Positions 35,301 to 49,010 are shown, counted from the first letter of the stretch. The stretch is 64,000 bases of DNA from Sipunculus nudus (GCA_026874595.1 CM049313.1:29198008-29262007); one strand, 5' to 3'. Notes: generated by a model not told the origin, from the sequence alone. Made by a program: numbers and translations.

Positions 35301-35722
35301 TGACTTGACCTAGAATCTCCTTTCTTGATATGCTGGGAGGCCCCTGAAAAGTCTCCTTGTGCACCTGAAATTACATCTCTGTTACCCATATCCTTCATCC
35401 TATGCGGCTTTGAAATACCCCCCAGAATAAACATGTGGATTTGTTAACAGGGCACAAATCATAATAACTGGACCTAGAATTTTATTTTTTGACATGCTGG
35501 GAGACCCCTGAAAAGTCATCTTGTAAACCTTGAAAATAGGTGTCTGTTACCCATATCCTTCATGCTACAGAGCTCCATAGTACCCCAATGAATATTGGAT
35601 GATTTTATACAAAAGGTCAAGTTTGGAAAAAGTATTTCATTAAAATTTGACATTCAGATGATAAAATTACTTTTGTCAGTGTCTTCCTGGTCAGCTGAGC
35701 GTCATGACCCCTGGGTCACTTG
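32376..35722 (+). mobile_element. H3 element with ~337-bp tandem core
   Basis: It begins AGCTCAGCTGACTGAAAGTC, followed by a GTCY microsatellite (32421-32484). GGTGGCGCCACC recurs at about 32738, 33074, 33411, 33747, 34165 and 34869, giving a ~337-bp higher-order unit made of two ~165-bp halves (…gggcacaaatc; ctagaatcttc). Extra 5'-end segments at 34014 and 34528 show secondary insertions or unequal exchange. It ends with CAGCTGAGC, TGACCCCTGGGTCA and CTTG (35719-35722). Most monomers read aggtctctgttaccc in place of the IR3; one intact IR3 lies at 34702-34716. Confidence 0.75.
32421..32484 (+). repeat. GTCY microsatellite
   Basis: Mixed GTCT/GTCC tetranucleotide tract immediately inside the H3 5' end. 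Equivalent tracts are at 3309-3361 and 57380-57408. Confidence 0.85.
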
Positions 35723-37345
35723 TCTTGTAACTGCTGTGGAATTAATTTTCACAGCATGTTACCATAAGCATTTCATTTTGCCTTCCCAGGCCAGCTCTCA
35801 GGTCCCAAAATTTGGGTTACAGTTAGATGTCCCCCAAACCCCCCTACCATACCAAAAGTTTGGTCACTAGAATTTCATTCCTTCGAGATGTTTAGAAAAA
35901 ACTTTAATTTTCAATTAAAAACCCATTGTTACACTTCAAGAAAAACTTCATGCAGAAAAAAAGGATTTCAGCTTGTTAGTTTTGAAAGTTGAAAGAAATT
36001 GGCCAAAAACTGTAGTTTTTATTAAAGTTTTTATGAGACCATGTCAGACCCAGGCTCTACCCAGCCCCTCTTCAGTCACCTGTATGTCCTCAAGTTGACC
36101 TTTAAGGCCAATTATGCACGCTTGACGCGGGGCATATACTTGCAGCTGGGCAGCTTATTGCTGGCCACAGGTGATCCAGGTGTCCAACCCAGCTCATCTA
36201 TTGTTGTTAAGACCAACAGCATAACAATAAACAATGAATAAATAAATTTTTACAGGTCTGTAATAACAACTTTAAAAATAATCAATAGAAAAGAAATTAG
36301 ACAGTTTATGAGTAACACTAACAGGGAATTACTATGCAGTTACTGATGTTTTATGGATTTTGTATGGATGGGTGAAAATGTATTCCAAGTAACACCATTG
36401 AGTCACCTATTGTATTTTTCTTTTCAATTTTAATAATGAAAAAAAAAATAATTAAATTATATTGTTCTATACTTTTAGGGATTATATGGAGGAAATTAAT
36501 GATTGACAAAGATGCAGTTGATAATATAAATCTAAATTTAATAAAAAATTTGAATATGATAAAAAATCAGATCTTAGACAAGTTCTCATTATGATTTCTG
36601 TAATGTTAATAATTGTCATAAGACTCTTGCTATGTCTAGTGTAGATTGATGTGAAGGTAGTCCAAATTGAATATTATAGTTTTATTTTTGAATATAAATA
36701 AAAAAATTAAAACCAGGTTCTTATGATCATTATTTAAATTTGTGATATTTGTTTACTCTGGATTCTCAAGAACTTTGTTTGGCTGAAACTGAACAAATAC
36801 CAAACATGGTGCAGTACTTTGCAAATGTATTTGAATGCAAATATGAATATGTACTTCATAATTTCATGTATAAGTATAGGAATACAGGTAAAAATGAAAG
36901 TATTCGAATAAAAATGTATTCATGAATATATTCAGTAATATTATTTTAATAATCATTTATTTCGATAATATTATTAAAAAATCTTTGATGAAAAAAACAT
37001 GATACTGTTATTATTTTTAATTTAAATTATATTTGACACAATATTTGTTATTAATTTTAACTTTTCAAATAATTCTACTGCAATGTAGGTAAAGTTTTAT
37101 GGCCAAGTCGAAACCCATGTTATAATAGCACACCATTTCCAACTGTAAATTATATAAATGACATCAATCTTCTTTCCTGTCTCCAAGTATATATTCTAAA
37201 TCTTACATAACTTGAGTTAAACACAATCAACTCATAATAGAGCTTATATTTTATTACCTCACAAAAGTCTTTGCCTACCTCCTCTTTCAAATCATATTTT
37301 GTGATCATATATAACAGCTGAGTGCCGTGACCCAAGGGTCCCTTG
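35723..37345 (+). mobile_element. H3-variant (CCCTTG type) AT-rich element
   Basis: It opens with a GCTGTGgaattaattttCACAGC hairpin (35731-35756) and closes with CAGCTGAGT, gacccaagggtc and CTTG (37342-37345). The last ~260 bp match 55080-55340. A less AT-rich stretch at 36036-36240 contains a 66-codon open frame and ends in AATAAA-like sequence; it may be captured or retroposed DNA, unrecognised. Confidence 0.5.
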
Positions 37346-37347
37346 TT

Positions 37348-40300
37348 AGCGAACCTGTGAGCTTATGCGCTGGTGTGGCGTCTTCCGTCGGCCATCGGCT
37401 GTCATCTGTACGTTAACCCATACTATCTTCAAAATGGCAAGAGTTAGCATCACAAAATTTTATGCAAAAAATAAGTCATCTAAAAAACTCTATCAGATTT
37501 TGCTTATTTTTTGGCTAACTGCATTTTCTTAGATTTTATAGGGAAAAAGCTAAAAAAAAACTTTAAAATCTTCTTCTCTGGAACTGTTTAGCCAAATTGT
37601 CCAGTTTTTCACAGAAATGATTCATGGAACAATCTCTCTCAAGTTTGTTCGAATCGTTTAAGTTCGGTGATTTTTGGCTGAGTTACAGGAAGTTGAACCT
37701 AGTCATCTGTCCAAAAAAGCATACTAAAATTACAATCTCAGAAACGGCTGGATTTATCATCACCAAATTTTATGCTTATGTTGTTTGCATGAGTCATATC
37801 TGAAATTGAGGTATTGGTGGCGCCTTTTTTGTACAGGGGTCATAAGTGCTGACGGCTACAAAAAATTCTACTCTGAAACCATATATTTAGTTTTTGCCAA
37901 ATTGTTTAATATCACACAGAAATGATCCTGGGATAGTGCTTTCTGAAATTTGTTCAAATGGTCTCAGTTCAGTGACTTTTGGCTGAGTTATGTGAAGCTG
38001 AATTTAGTCATATGCCATAACAGCCCATTTTAGCTCAGTGGCTATAAAGATCTTCTTGCAAACCACTGGGTCAAATTCTCAAATCTTACACATTAATTAT
38101 CCTTAGATGTTGATAATTCAAATTTGTTCAAATGGTTTTGGTTCACTGATGTTTGGCTGAGTTATTGGAGCTGAACTTCGCCATTTTGCTTTATTTTCCC
38201 ATATGAGTTATAAACCTGCAAAATGTTTTTTGACTGACGCCACTGAGGCCACTTTGTTAAAATTTTACAAGAATAATCCCCTGAATAATTTTTATAATAA
38301 TTGTCTTTTATGGTTCCAAAGAATGAATTTTTGGCTGAATTATAAAGATTGAATTGAGTCATTTTGCCATATATGTTAGCTGTGTGAAGCAGATACATCT
38401 AGCCTGAAACCAGTTTATCAGCATCTATTACATCATGCCTCTAGACGTTTAGATATCAGGTTATCTATGGTTAATATTGACAAGAATGATTTTTGAAAGC
38501 TTTTAAAAATTGTAGATTTATGATTTTAGATATTCCTCATGCCAGGCAATGTTTACAGTCACAGGTACACAGCTCTCTGTGGTTATATAAAGACGGCTGT
38601 ACATGGATTATAAATAATTGGTATCCATACTCAATTCAAGATTTTGCCATCAGTGAGATGTATCTGTATTATAATTTTGCATTCAATATGCATCTGTTGT
38701 AATTTTTAGCGAACCTGTGAGCTAATGTTATGGTGTGGCAGCGCCCGTCGTACGTTTTCTGTACCTTAACCCATACAATCTCGAAAAATGACTGGCGCTA
38801 GCATCATGAAATTTAATGCAGAAAATTAGCCATCTTAAAAACTCTGCATTTTCTTAGATTTTATAGAGAAAAAGCTAAAAAACCTTTAAAAATCTTCTCC
38901 TCCGAAACGGTCAAGTCAAATTGTTCAATATTTCAGAGAAATAATCTTTTATACCATCTCTCTCAAGTTCGAATGGTTAAAGTTCGGTGAATTTCAGCCG
39001 AGTTACAGGAAGTTGAACCTAAGTCATCTGTCAAAAAAGCATACTAAAATGACAGTCTCAGAAATGGCCTGGGCTATCATCACCAAATTTTATGCCAGCA
39101 TTGGTCACACGAGTCATACCGGTATATGAAATTCAGGTATTGGTGGCGCCACCTGCATTGACCTTTTTTTGTACGGGGGTCATTGGTCATCTGAACATTA
39201 ACCCATAATTTCTCAGGAATAGCAGGAGGTACCATCCCTAGATTTTATGCAGTAATCTGTCACATATCAAATGTTGTGGGATTCAGCTGATTTTTTTTTT
39301 TGCTATCTGTATTTACTTAGTTTTTATTGGTAAAAAAGCTGAAAAAAACTTTAAAAGTCTTCTTCTTGTAAAGAGTCTAGCCAAATTGTTCAATATTTTA
39401 CAGAAATGATCCCAGAGGCAAGCCCTCTCAAGTTTGTTCAAATGGTTTGCATTTGATGAATTTTAGTGGAGTTACACGAATTTGAACAGTCATTTGGCCA
39501 AGTAAGCATACTGACATAGTAATCTCAGAAATGACAGAAGCAAGCATTACCAAGTATTGTGCAAATGTTGGTCACATGACTCATATTTGAAGTTGCAGAT
39601 TTTATGGTGCCACTTACATTGACCGTTTTTTTATGGGCAAAAACCTCATAATTTTAGCCTCTTTCAGCTTAAAATGTTTATGATTTTCAAGTTGAATCGT
39701 TCAGTTTTTCAAAAGAATTATGCTAAGACATGGTTCTTTCAATCATATCAGAAAAGCTTTTGTTGGTCTTATGGCCATTGTTATGTCTATTTCAAACTGA
39801 GGACTGCAAAACTGTTCTTCTACAAAATTATTGTTTCAATTATAACTTCTGTAACATTGCACAAAAATTATTCTTAGGTGGCCTTTGTTCAAGTTTACTT
39901 GAATGATTTTTGGCAGAATTATTGGACCTTTAACAATGAAAGAACTGCATCTTTTATTATTGTAGATATTTTGATAAAATGTTTATCAATATGTCAGCTT
40001 GAAAAAAAAGTATTTTAGCCAAAATCTTTCAGTATGTGTTAACAGATTCACCAACACTCCAAGATTGTGTCTGTATCTTTAAAAATAAAGTTGAGAAACT
40101 GCCAACTGTTTCAGATTTGACAACAGATCAAGAGTTCAATCAGTGCAGTCAAGCACAAGGCATGTGATCACCTCATGGGTGACATGTGATTACCTCATGG
40201 GTGTCATGCACCTCAGGGCAGGGCCCCTGCATGAGCTTATGCAATGGTGTGGCTACTATTTCAGACTTGGCAACAGGCTAGAGGTCAGTCTCGATCTATT

Positions 40301-40881
40301 TATAGCTTTGGCAGACTGCCAACTGTATCAGATTAGGCAACGGGTCAAGAGTTCACTCAGTGCATCCAGGTATGGGTCAGGAGTTCACTCAGTGCAGTAG
40401 CCTGAGCCAGCAAATTTGTCACAGTTCACTCGGGGCATCTGCCTTTCTCACCTAAGCCTGGTCAGCCCCATGCATCAGACTCAAGGTAATTTCGGTGTTT
40501 TGGCCTGATATTTTGACCTGTCTATGTGTCTTAGATGGCTTTCTCGTTCACAAGACAGGTGTGGCCTCTACAATGACTTTTGCACAGTGTATGTGCCTGC
40601 TTATTTCTACAGAGGAATTTGATATATCAGCCTGAAATTGGGCATATATATACATATCAAATAGCTTTGTTGTATACAAGACTGGTGGTGCCACTACAAT
40701 CATTTTTGTGTTGTGTGCACCCATGCCAGAATTTCAGCAGTGATGTTTGTGTAATTGTTTCTTATTCAAAATGTTTAGTACTTGCATTGTTCATATACAT
40801 GAGAAGTAATGGTCCAGCATTGAAGCATTATCCCTGGTGTATTTCCCAATGCACAGGTTCGCATTAGGCCTGTAGGCCTTG
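37348..40881 (+). mobile_element. H2 long element, copy b
   Basis: AGCGAACCTGTGAGCTTATG begins two T's after the preceding CTTG terminus. Module order is as in copy a, but with fewer 24-bp minisatellite units and one cagttcactc unit. It ends caggttcgcattAGGCCTGTAGGCCTTG (CTTG 40878-40881). No nested element recognised, so this is a good reference copy. Confidence 0.75.
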
Positions 40882-41057
40882 TTTTTAAAGTTAACGCATT
40901 TTTTCTGTGTCATATAAATACAGACACAATCTTGGCCTGTTTGTTAATCTGTTTGATGTTTCCGTTGAATGGGTATATACTACCATTCAGATGATAAAAT
41001 TTCCTTTTGCGAATCTCTTCCCAGTCAGCTGAGCGTCATGACCCATTTGGTCACTTG
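40882..41057 (+). mobile_element. H3 3' end fragment
   Basis: tttttaaagttaacgcattt… to CAGCTGAGC, tgacccatttggtca and CTTG (41054-41057). It flanks H2 copy b, as at 21943 and 63091. Confidence 0.65.
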
Positions 41058-41187
41058 TTCATATACATGAGAAGTAATGGTTCAGCATTGAAGCATTATA
41101 CCTGGTGTATTTCCCAATGCACAGGTTTGCATTAGGCCTGTAGGCTTTGTTAAGAAATTATTCCCTTTTAAATAATTAAACAAAATA
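41058..41187 (+). mobile_element. H2 3' end fragment
   Basis: catatacatgagaagtaatgg… to AGGCCTGTAGGCTTTG near 41149, following directly on an H3 terminus; then about 38 bp of AT-rich DNA. Confidence 0.6.
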
Positions 41188-41621
41188 CTGTGGTTGGCTT
41201 CATATTTTGCGAGGCTGAAATTTCGCGATTTTTCCATTTTTAATGTTTTGCGAGGGTTTCATTTTCGCGATTTCACAAGAATCTATATCAAATCTTTGGC
41301 AAAGCCATATACCTTTGTGTATTATAAAATGAGAATAAGTCATGAGTTTGTGACATTTTCTTATATAATGATGGGCCCGCACACACAGCATAGGTGGTTT
41401 AGTTCAAATTTAAGGCTTACATTTCCCTATACCTGCAAGGATGTAATTTATTAAAAAAAATTTTCTCTGTTCTAAACTATTACCATACAAGTATTGATTA
41501 CACTAAATAAGAAGGACATTCTCAATTGGACGATTATTCCCGAGGGTTGCATTTTCGCGATTATTTCCCATTCGCGAATATCACGAAATTAAAACCCTCG
41601 CAAACAAAAAGGCAACCACAG
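41188..41621. mobile_element. 434-bp MITE with TA duplication
   Basis: The left terminus CTGTGGTTGGCTTCATATTT and the right terminus, inverse CTGTGGTTGCCTTTTTGTTT, are flanked by TA (41186-41187, 41622-41623). Subterminal parts are also inverted (gcgaggg, ttcgcga). Internal sequence is AT-rich without a transposase. A related end is at 22514. Confidence 0.75.
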
Positions 41622-42354
41622 TATAATCTAACCCATCATTAGGCATAATTTGATAATATATGAAACAAATCATGGATAAATAAAGGTGCAGTTTAAAATT
41701 GTGAATTCTTGATTGTTATTTTTATATATTTATTGCTTTGCAAATAAAAAATATATTTTATAAAAAAAAAGAAACATATCTGTGTGCATAAGGTGATGTT
41801 ACCTGAATAAATTAAGTATAAATGTTGATGTAATTTAGATTTGTGAATCAATTTAAATATTCAGATATATATGATATACTGTAAATATATAGTAAAATTA
41901 ATAAACTTAAAAAAAATAACAAAAGAAAAAATAGGATCTAATGCAAATATTTGTTCATTATTTTTCTGTCTCGGTAGAATGGAAATTAAAGTTATTTGCT
42001 TTTGTTTTCCATCTCTCTGCCTGTTTTTAAATATTTAAAAATAATTTCATTTAAATTAAATGTTTCCTTTACGTATATGCTGTAACTCCCAAGAGTGACT
42101 GTAAGAATTTAATTTTGTATTCTGTGTTTATATTTGAAGGTGTTGTAACCCCCCCCCCCCCCTCCGGTCATTGAGCCCTAGTTCCTGAGCACTGAGGATA
42201 GTATTTTTATTGCAACTTCAAAAAATCTATGGTGATGCAGTTATAACTGTCACAATCAGCTGAGCGCCATGACCCATGGGTCCCTTGTTATAAGACCATG
42301 TCACACCTAGCTCTAGCTACATATGGCAAATTTATAATTAAAAAAAAAATTTTT
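41622..42354. mobile_element. AT-rich H3-variant 3' end
   Basis: AT-rich DNA with a poly-C tract (about 42149-42164), ending in CAGCTGAGC, gacccatgggtc and CTTG (42284-42287). About 65 bp of unassigned sequence precede H1. Confidence 0.5.
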
Positions 42355-44068
42355 ATGCCCCCGCCACAAAGTGGCCGGGGCATATCGTTTTACCCATGTC
42401 CGTCATTCCGTCCTTCCGTCATTCCGAAATCAAACAGTTGTACGGACTTTTTTTCGCAATGCCTGCAGATATTGGCCTGATTTTTGGTGTGTAAGCAGAT
42501 ATAGACCAGTTACAGATCGAGTTCGCGTTTCGTCCCAGTTGACCTACTTTTGACCGTTTTACGGCTCCTAAACTTAGAAAATTTCATGAAAAATAGAAAT
42601 TTCATGACAAATACACATGTACAGACTTTTTTTCACAATGCCTGCAGATATTGGCCTGATTTTTTGTGTGTGGGCAGATATAGACCAGTTACAGATCGAG
42701 TTCGCGTTTCGTCCCGGTTGACCTATTTTGACCGTTTCACGCCTCCTGAACATAGAAAATTTCATGAAAAATATGAAATTTCATGACAAATACACATGTA
42801 CGGACTTTTTTCGCAGTGCCTGCAGATATTGGCCTGATTTTTGGTGTGTGGGCAGATAATGACCAGTTACAGATCGAGTTCGTGTTTCGTCCCAGTTGAC
42901 CTACTTTTGACTGTTTTACGGCTCCTAAACTTAGAAAATTTCATGAAAAATAGAAATATTCATGACAGATACACATGTACAGACTTTTTTTCACAATGCC
43001 TGCAGATATTGGCCTGATTTTTTGTGTGTGGGCAGATATAGACCAGTTACAGATCGAGTTCGCGTTTCGTCCCGGTTGACCTACTTTTGACCGTTTCACG
43101 CCTCCTGAACATAGAAAATTTCATGAAAAATATGAAATTTCATGACAAATACACATGTACGGACTTTTTTTCGCAATGCCTGCAGATATTGGCCTGATTT
43201 TTGGTGTGTGGGCAGATATTGACCAGTTACAGATCGAGTTTGTGTTTCGTCCCAGTTGACCTACTTTTGATTGTTTTACGGCTCCTGAACATAGAAAATT
43301 TCATGTAAAATATAAATTTTCATGACAAATACACTTGTACAGACTTTTCTTCGCAATACCTGCAGATATTGGCCTGATTTTTGGTGTGTGGGCAGATAAT
43401 GACCAGTTACAGATCAAGTTCACGTTTTGTCCCAGTTGACCTACTTTTGACCATTTGACGGTGCTCTAACATAGAAATTTCATAAAAAAGTGCACATGTA
43501 TGGACTTTTTTCGCAGTGCCTGCAGATACGGGCCTGATTTTTGGTGTGTAGGCAGATAACGACCAGTTACAGATCGAGTTCTTGTTTTGTCCCAGTTGAC
43601 CTACTTTTGACCATTTGACTGCTCCTGAACATAGAAAGTTTCATGAAAAATAGAAATTTTAATAACAAATGCATATGTACTGATTTTTTTCCTCAATGCC
43701 TGCAGATACCACCCTGATTTTTTATGTGTGGGCAGATAATGACAGTTACAGATCGAGTTAGCGTTTCATCCCTGTTGACCTACTTTTGATTGTTTTACGG
43801 CTCCTAAACATAGAAAATTTCATGAAAGACAGAAATTTTAATGGAAAATGCACATGTATGGACTTTTTTTCACAATGCCTGCATATACTGGCATGATTTT
43901 TGGTGTGTTGCTTGATAATGACCCGTTACAGATCGAGTTTGCATTTTGCCCTTGTTGACCTACTTTTGACCATATGACACCTCCTGAACTTAAAAATTTT
44001 TTCAAAATTTTACAAATGTTTCTAATTTGCCCCAGGCGGGGGCATTCGTGTCGTTCCGACACATCTAG
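42355..44068 (+). mobile_element. H1 element, copy 2
   Basis: It has the 5' hairpin ATGCCCCCGCCAC aaa GTGGCCGGGGCAT, about nine ~180-bp monomers, then GGCGGGGGCAT, TGTCGttcCGACA and CTAG (44065-44068), followed by T. Monomer order and degradation pattern parallel copy 1, so the two share a recent ancestor. Confidence 0.85.
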
Positions 44069-44915
44069 TTTAATAAATTATTTGATAAATTATTAGATTC
44101 TGACAAGTACTAGTAGACACATTTTAAGGCTTAATGATGGGATTAAGATGCTTATAGTCATTAACAATCCTGTTTCGTTTATGTGTAGAATTAATGCACA
44201 TGTTTTGCAATCTATATTTTCAATATATAGCTGTAAATTATATTATGTTCAGTTTTATAAATGATATATTAAAGCCATGATAGGAGGTACTTTAAGCCAT
44301 GATTAAATTGTTTGGAATTTGTAAATGGAAATATATGTAACTTGTTTTCAGACGTATTAATAACACTAACACATTTTTGTTTGTCAAACGTGTCCTTTAA
44401 AATAAATTATTTTACCTTATTGCATTTTTAAATAGTTTCAGTCCCCAATGTTAATGTATTAAACCGTGAATTATATTTTTTTTATTTTTTTATGTTCATT
44501 TGAAAATGGAAAATTTAAATTTTCTTACAGCATTTTATTTCAGTTAATAAATTAAATGTGTGTTATAATACTTTAGCTAATTTCCACTTTCTCCCTTGTT
44601 CTATAATTGACTGGGGTTCATACATTTCCATGGTTATTTTATGCACTTATTACTGTCATATAGATGAAATAATGATACTTTAGAAATATTTGATCATTAG
44701 AGGCTCCTGCATCTTTGATATAGTCCAAAAAAGTGCACATTATTAGTTTGGCAAACATATATTTAATATTTGATCATCACCAGTTAGCAGGGCCATTTCC
44801 TTTTAGATTTTTAAATGCTTATATCTATAAAAAAACAACAAAAGAAATAAGAATATTTTGCATTTGCTAAACTTTTCAAATATTCAGCTGAAGGATGTGA
44901 CCCATGGGTCCCTTG
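44069..44915 (+). mobile_element. AT-rich DNA ending in an H3-variant 3' end
   Basis: No coding region. The block ends with CAGCTGAAG, gacccatgggtc and CTTG (44912-44915), about 100 bp before a TIMM44 exon. Confidence 0.45.
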
Positions 44916-45013
44916 TTTAGCTTTTGTTCTGTCCTTGTAAAGTTTTCAGCAATTCTTCATAAGAGGGTTTGGTTTAACTTATTGGGTTAATAAAGCTCTT
45001 GTCTTTATTCCAG

Positions 45014-45094
45014 AGATCTATAGAAGCTGAAACAAGCAAAGGAAGTGACACCCTAAGATATACCCTCAGCACATTCAAGGACAAAGTAAAAGAG
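45014..45094 (+). CDS. TIMM44: TIMM44 coding exon (27 codons)
   Basis: The acceptor tctttattccag ends at 45013 and the donor gtaaat starts at 45095. Translation starts RSIEAETSKGSDTLRYTL and ends FKDKVKE. It continues KAREKY from the previous exon in the way the family reads (charged helix, then an xIExET motif). Both ends are phase 0. The upstream intron is 29.7 kb, the largest in the window; only about 100 bp upstream and 180 bp downstream of this exon are free of recognisable repeats. Confidence 0.85.
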
Positions 45095-46588
45095 GTAAAT
45101 AAGTTGTAGTCAAGTTAATCTCAAGTGTGTATTCTGTCATGGTCAGGGCTGACCACATTGCTTGCTCTGCATTCATCAGCAGGCCAGCATCAGCCTTGGC
45201 CATATTTGTTTAATCTGAGGAAGCCTGCAGTTCTGCTGGCCATATTCATCATTTGTCCATGTATGTGTAATTGTTAGCGAACCTGTGAGCTTATGTGATG
45301 GTGTGGTGTTGGCCGTCGTCCATTGTCCGTCGTCTGTACGTTAACCCATACTATCTTGAAAACGGCAAGAGTTAGCATCACAAAATTTTATGCAAAAAAT
45401 TAGTCATCTATAAAACTCTATCGGATTTTGCTTATTTTTTGGCTAACTGCATTTTCTTAGATTTTATAAGAAAAAAGCTAAAAAAGGTTTAAAAATCTTC
45501 TTCTCCGAAACTATTCAGCCAAACTGTTCATTATTTCACAGAAATTATTCCTTGAACAATCTCTCACAAGTTTGTTCGAATGGTTTAAGTTCAGTGATTT
45601 TTGGCCAAGTTATAGGAAGTTGAATTTAGTTATCTGTCCATAAAAGCATACTTATATTACAATCTCAGAAATGGCTGGAGCTATCATCACCAAATTTTAT
45701 GCCAATGTTGGTCACATGAGTCATATCTGAAATTGAGGTATTGGTGGCGCCACCTGCATCACCCTTTTATGTACAGGGGTCATCAGTGCCTGTATCATAC
45801 ATGAGGGCTACAAAAAAAACTTCTTTGAAACCATATGGCCAAATTGTTTTAATATCACACAGAAATGATCCTAGGGTAGTGCTTTCTGAAGTTTGTTCAA
45901 ATGGTATCTGTTCAGTGACCTTTGACTGAGTTATGGGAAGCTGAATTTAGGTATATGCCATAACATCCCATTTTAGCTAAGCGGCTACAAAGATCTACTT
46001 CTCAAAAACCACTGGGCCAAATTCTTAAATCTCACAAATTCATTATCCTTAGATGTTGATAATTCAAGTTTGTTCAAATGGTTTTGGTTCAGTGATTTTT
46101 GGCTGAGTTATGGGAAGCTGAACTTAGTCATTTTGTGGTATCTACCTTTATGAGTTATAAACCTGCAAAATGTGTTTTCGGTGATGTCACTGAGGCCAAT
46201 TTGATTAATATTTTACAAGAATAATCTCTTAATTAATTCTTATAATAATTGTCTTTTATGGTTCCAAAGAATGAATTTTGGCTGAATTATAAAGATTGAA
46301 TTGAGTCATTTTACCATATATTTTAGCTGTGTGAAGCAGATACATCTAGCCTGGCACCAGTTTATCAGCATCCATTACATTATGCCTCTAGACATTTAGA
46401 TTTCAGGTTATCTATGATAAATATTGACGAGAATGTTTTTTGAAAGCTGTTAAAAAATGTAGATTTATGATTTTAGATATCATCTGTACATTAAATCATA
46501 ATTTCTAAGGAATAGCAGGAGGTACCATCCCCAGATTTTATGCAATTATCTGTCACATATCAATTGTTGTAGGATTCAGCTTATTTTT

Positions 46589-47958
46589 ATGCCCCCGCCA
46601 CAAAGTGGCCGGGGCATATAGTTTTACCCATGTCCGTCATTCCGTCATTCCAAAATCAAACAGTTGTACGGACTTTTTTTCCCAATGCCTGCAGATATTG
46701 GCCTGATTTTTGGTGTGTGGGCAGATAATGACCAGTTACAGATCGAGTTCGCGTTTTGTCCCAGTTGACCTACTTTTGACCAATTTACGGCTCCTAAACT
46801 TAGAAAATTTCATGAAAAATAGAAATTTCATGACAAACACACATGTACGGACTTTTTTTCGCAATGCCTGCAGATATTGGCCTGATTTTTTGTGTGTGGG
46901 CAGATAATGACCAGTTACAGTACGAGTTCGCGTTTCGTCCCGATTGACCTACTTTTGACTGTTTTACGGCTCCTTAACTTAGAAAATTTCATGAAAAATA
47001 TAAATTTTCATGACAAATACAAATGTACAGACTTTTTTTCGCAATGCCTCCAGATATTGGCCTGATTTTTGGTGTGTGCAGATATTGACCAGTTACAGAC
47101 CGAGTTCGCGTTTCGTCCTGATTGACTTAATTTTGACCATTTTACTGCTCTTGAACATAGAAAATTTCATGAAAAATAGAAATTTTCATGACAAATACAC
47201 ATGTACGGACTTTTTTTCGCAATGCCTGCAGATATCGGCCTGATTTTTGGTGTGTGGGCAGAAAATGACCAGTTACAGATCGAGTTCGCGTTTCGTCCCG
47301 GTTGACATACGTTTGACCGTTTTACGGCTCTTGAACATAGAAAATTTCATGAAAAATATAAATGTTCATGACAAATACACATGTACAGACTTTTTTTCGC
47401 AATGCCTGCAGATATTGGCCTGATTTTTTGTGTGTGGGCAGATAATGACCAGTTACAGATGGAGTTAGCGTTTTGTCTCGGTTGACCTACTTTTGACCGT
47501 TTACGGCTCCTAAACTTAGAAAATTTCATGACAAATAGAAATTTTCATGATAAATACACATGTACAGACTTTTTTTTCGCAATGCTTGCAGATATTGGCC
47601 TGATTTTTTGTGTGTAGGCAGATAATGACTAGTTACAGATCAAGTTCGTGTTTCATCCCAGTTGACCTATTTTTGACCATATGACAGAGACCCTGAACAT
47701 AGAAAATTTCATGAAAGATAGAAATTTTTATGAAAAATGCACATGTATGGACTTTTTTTCACAATGCCTGCAGAAACTGGCCTCATTTTTGGTGTGTCGC
47801 TTGATAATGACCCGTTACAGGTCAAGTTTGCATTTTGCCCTTGTTGACCTACTTTTGACCATACGACACCTCCCGAACTTAAAAAATTTTTACAAAATTT
47901 AACAAATTTTTCTAATTTGCCCCAGGCGGGGGCATTCATGTCCTTCTGACACATCTAG
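46589..47958 (+). mobile_element. H1 element, copy 3 (clean insertion in H2)
   Basis: ATGCCCCCGCCAC to CTAG (47955-47958), with about seven ~180-bp monomers. Left flank gattcagcttattttt and right flank tttgctctctgcattta are contiguous in the H2 copies near 19711 and 39281. This fixes both ends and shows insertion in a T run. Confidence 0.9.
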
Positions 47959-48889
47959 TTTGCTCTCTGCATTTACTTAGATTTTATAGGGAAAAAGCTG
48001 AAAAACCTTTAAAAGTCTTCTTCTTGTAAACGGTCCAGCCAAATTGTTCAATATTTTACAGAAATGATTCCAGAGGCAAGCCCTCTCAAGTTTGTTCAAA
48101 TGGTTTGTGTTTGATAAATTTTAGCAGAGTTATACAAGTTTGAACTCAGTCATTTGGCAAAGAAAGCATACCATTTGACATAGTAATCTCAGAAATGACA
48201 GAAGCTAGCATTACTAAGTATTGTGCAAATGTTGGTCACATGACTCATATTTGAATTTGCTGATTTTGTGGTGCCACCTACATTGACCTGTTTTTATGGG
48301 CAAAAACCTCATAATTTTAGCTGCTTTCAGCTTAAAAATGTTTATGATGAAACTGTCAAGTTGAATCGTTCAATTTTTCAAAAGAATTATGCTAGGACAT
48401 GGTTCTTTCAATCATATAAGAATAGATTGAGTTTGTTGATTTTTGGTTGAGTCGTGAAAAGCTTAAGTTGGTCTTATGGCCATTATTATGTCTATTTCAA
48501 ACAGAGGACTGTTGTAGTGTTCTTCTACAAAATTGTTGTTTCGGTTATAACTTCTGTAACATTGCACAAAAATTATTCCTAGGTGGCCTTTGTTCAAGTT
48601 TACTTGAATTATTTTAGGCAAAATTATTGGACCTTTAACAATGAAAGAACTGCCTCTTTTATTATTCTTGATATTTTGATAAAATTTTTATGAAAATGTC
48701 AGCTTGAAAAAAAAGCATTTTAGCCAGTCTTTCAGTATGTGTAAACAGATTTACCAACAAGCCAAAATTGTGTCTGTATCTTGAATAAGTTGAGAAACTG
48801 CCAACTGTTTCAGATTTGGCAACATATCAAGAGTTCATTCAGTGCAGCCAGATATGGGTCAAGAGTTCAATCAGTGCAGCTAAGCACAA

Positions 48890-49010
48890 TGCATGTGATC
48901 ACCTCATGGGTGTCATGTGAACACCTCATTGACACCATGTGATCACCTCATGAATAGCATGTGATCACCTCATGAGTATCATGTGATCACCTCATGGGTG
49001 TCATGCCCCT
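48890..49010 (+). repeat. ~24-bp minisatellite with TGATCA (H2 copy c)
   Basis: About five units of catgtgatcacctcatg…, homologous to 20640-20765. Confidence 0.7.

Noticed and set aside
42149-42164. Poly-C run as a G-quadruplex or telomere-like signal
   Set aside because: A simple homopolymer shared with related repeat copies (about 4346 and 57883 are similar); no further structure to support a role.
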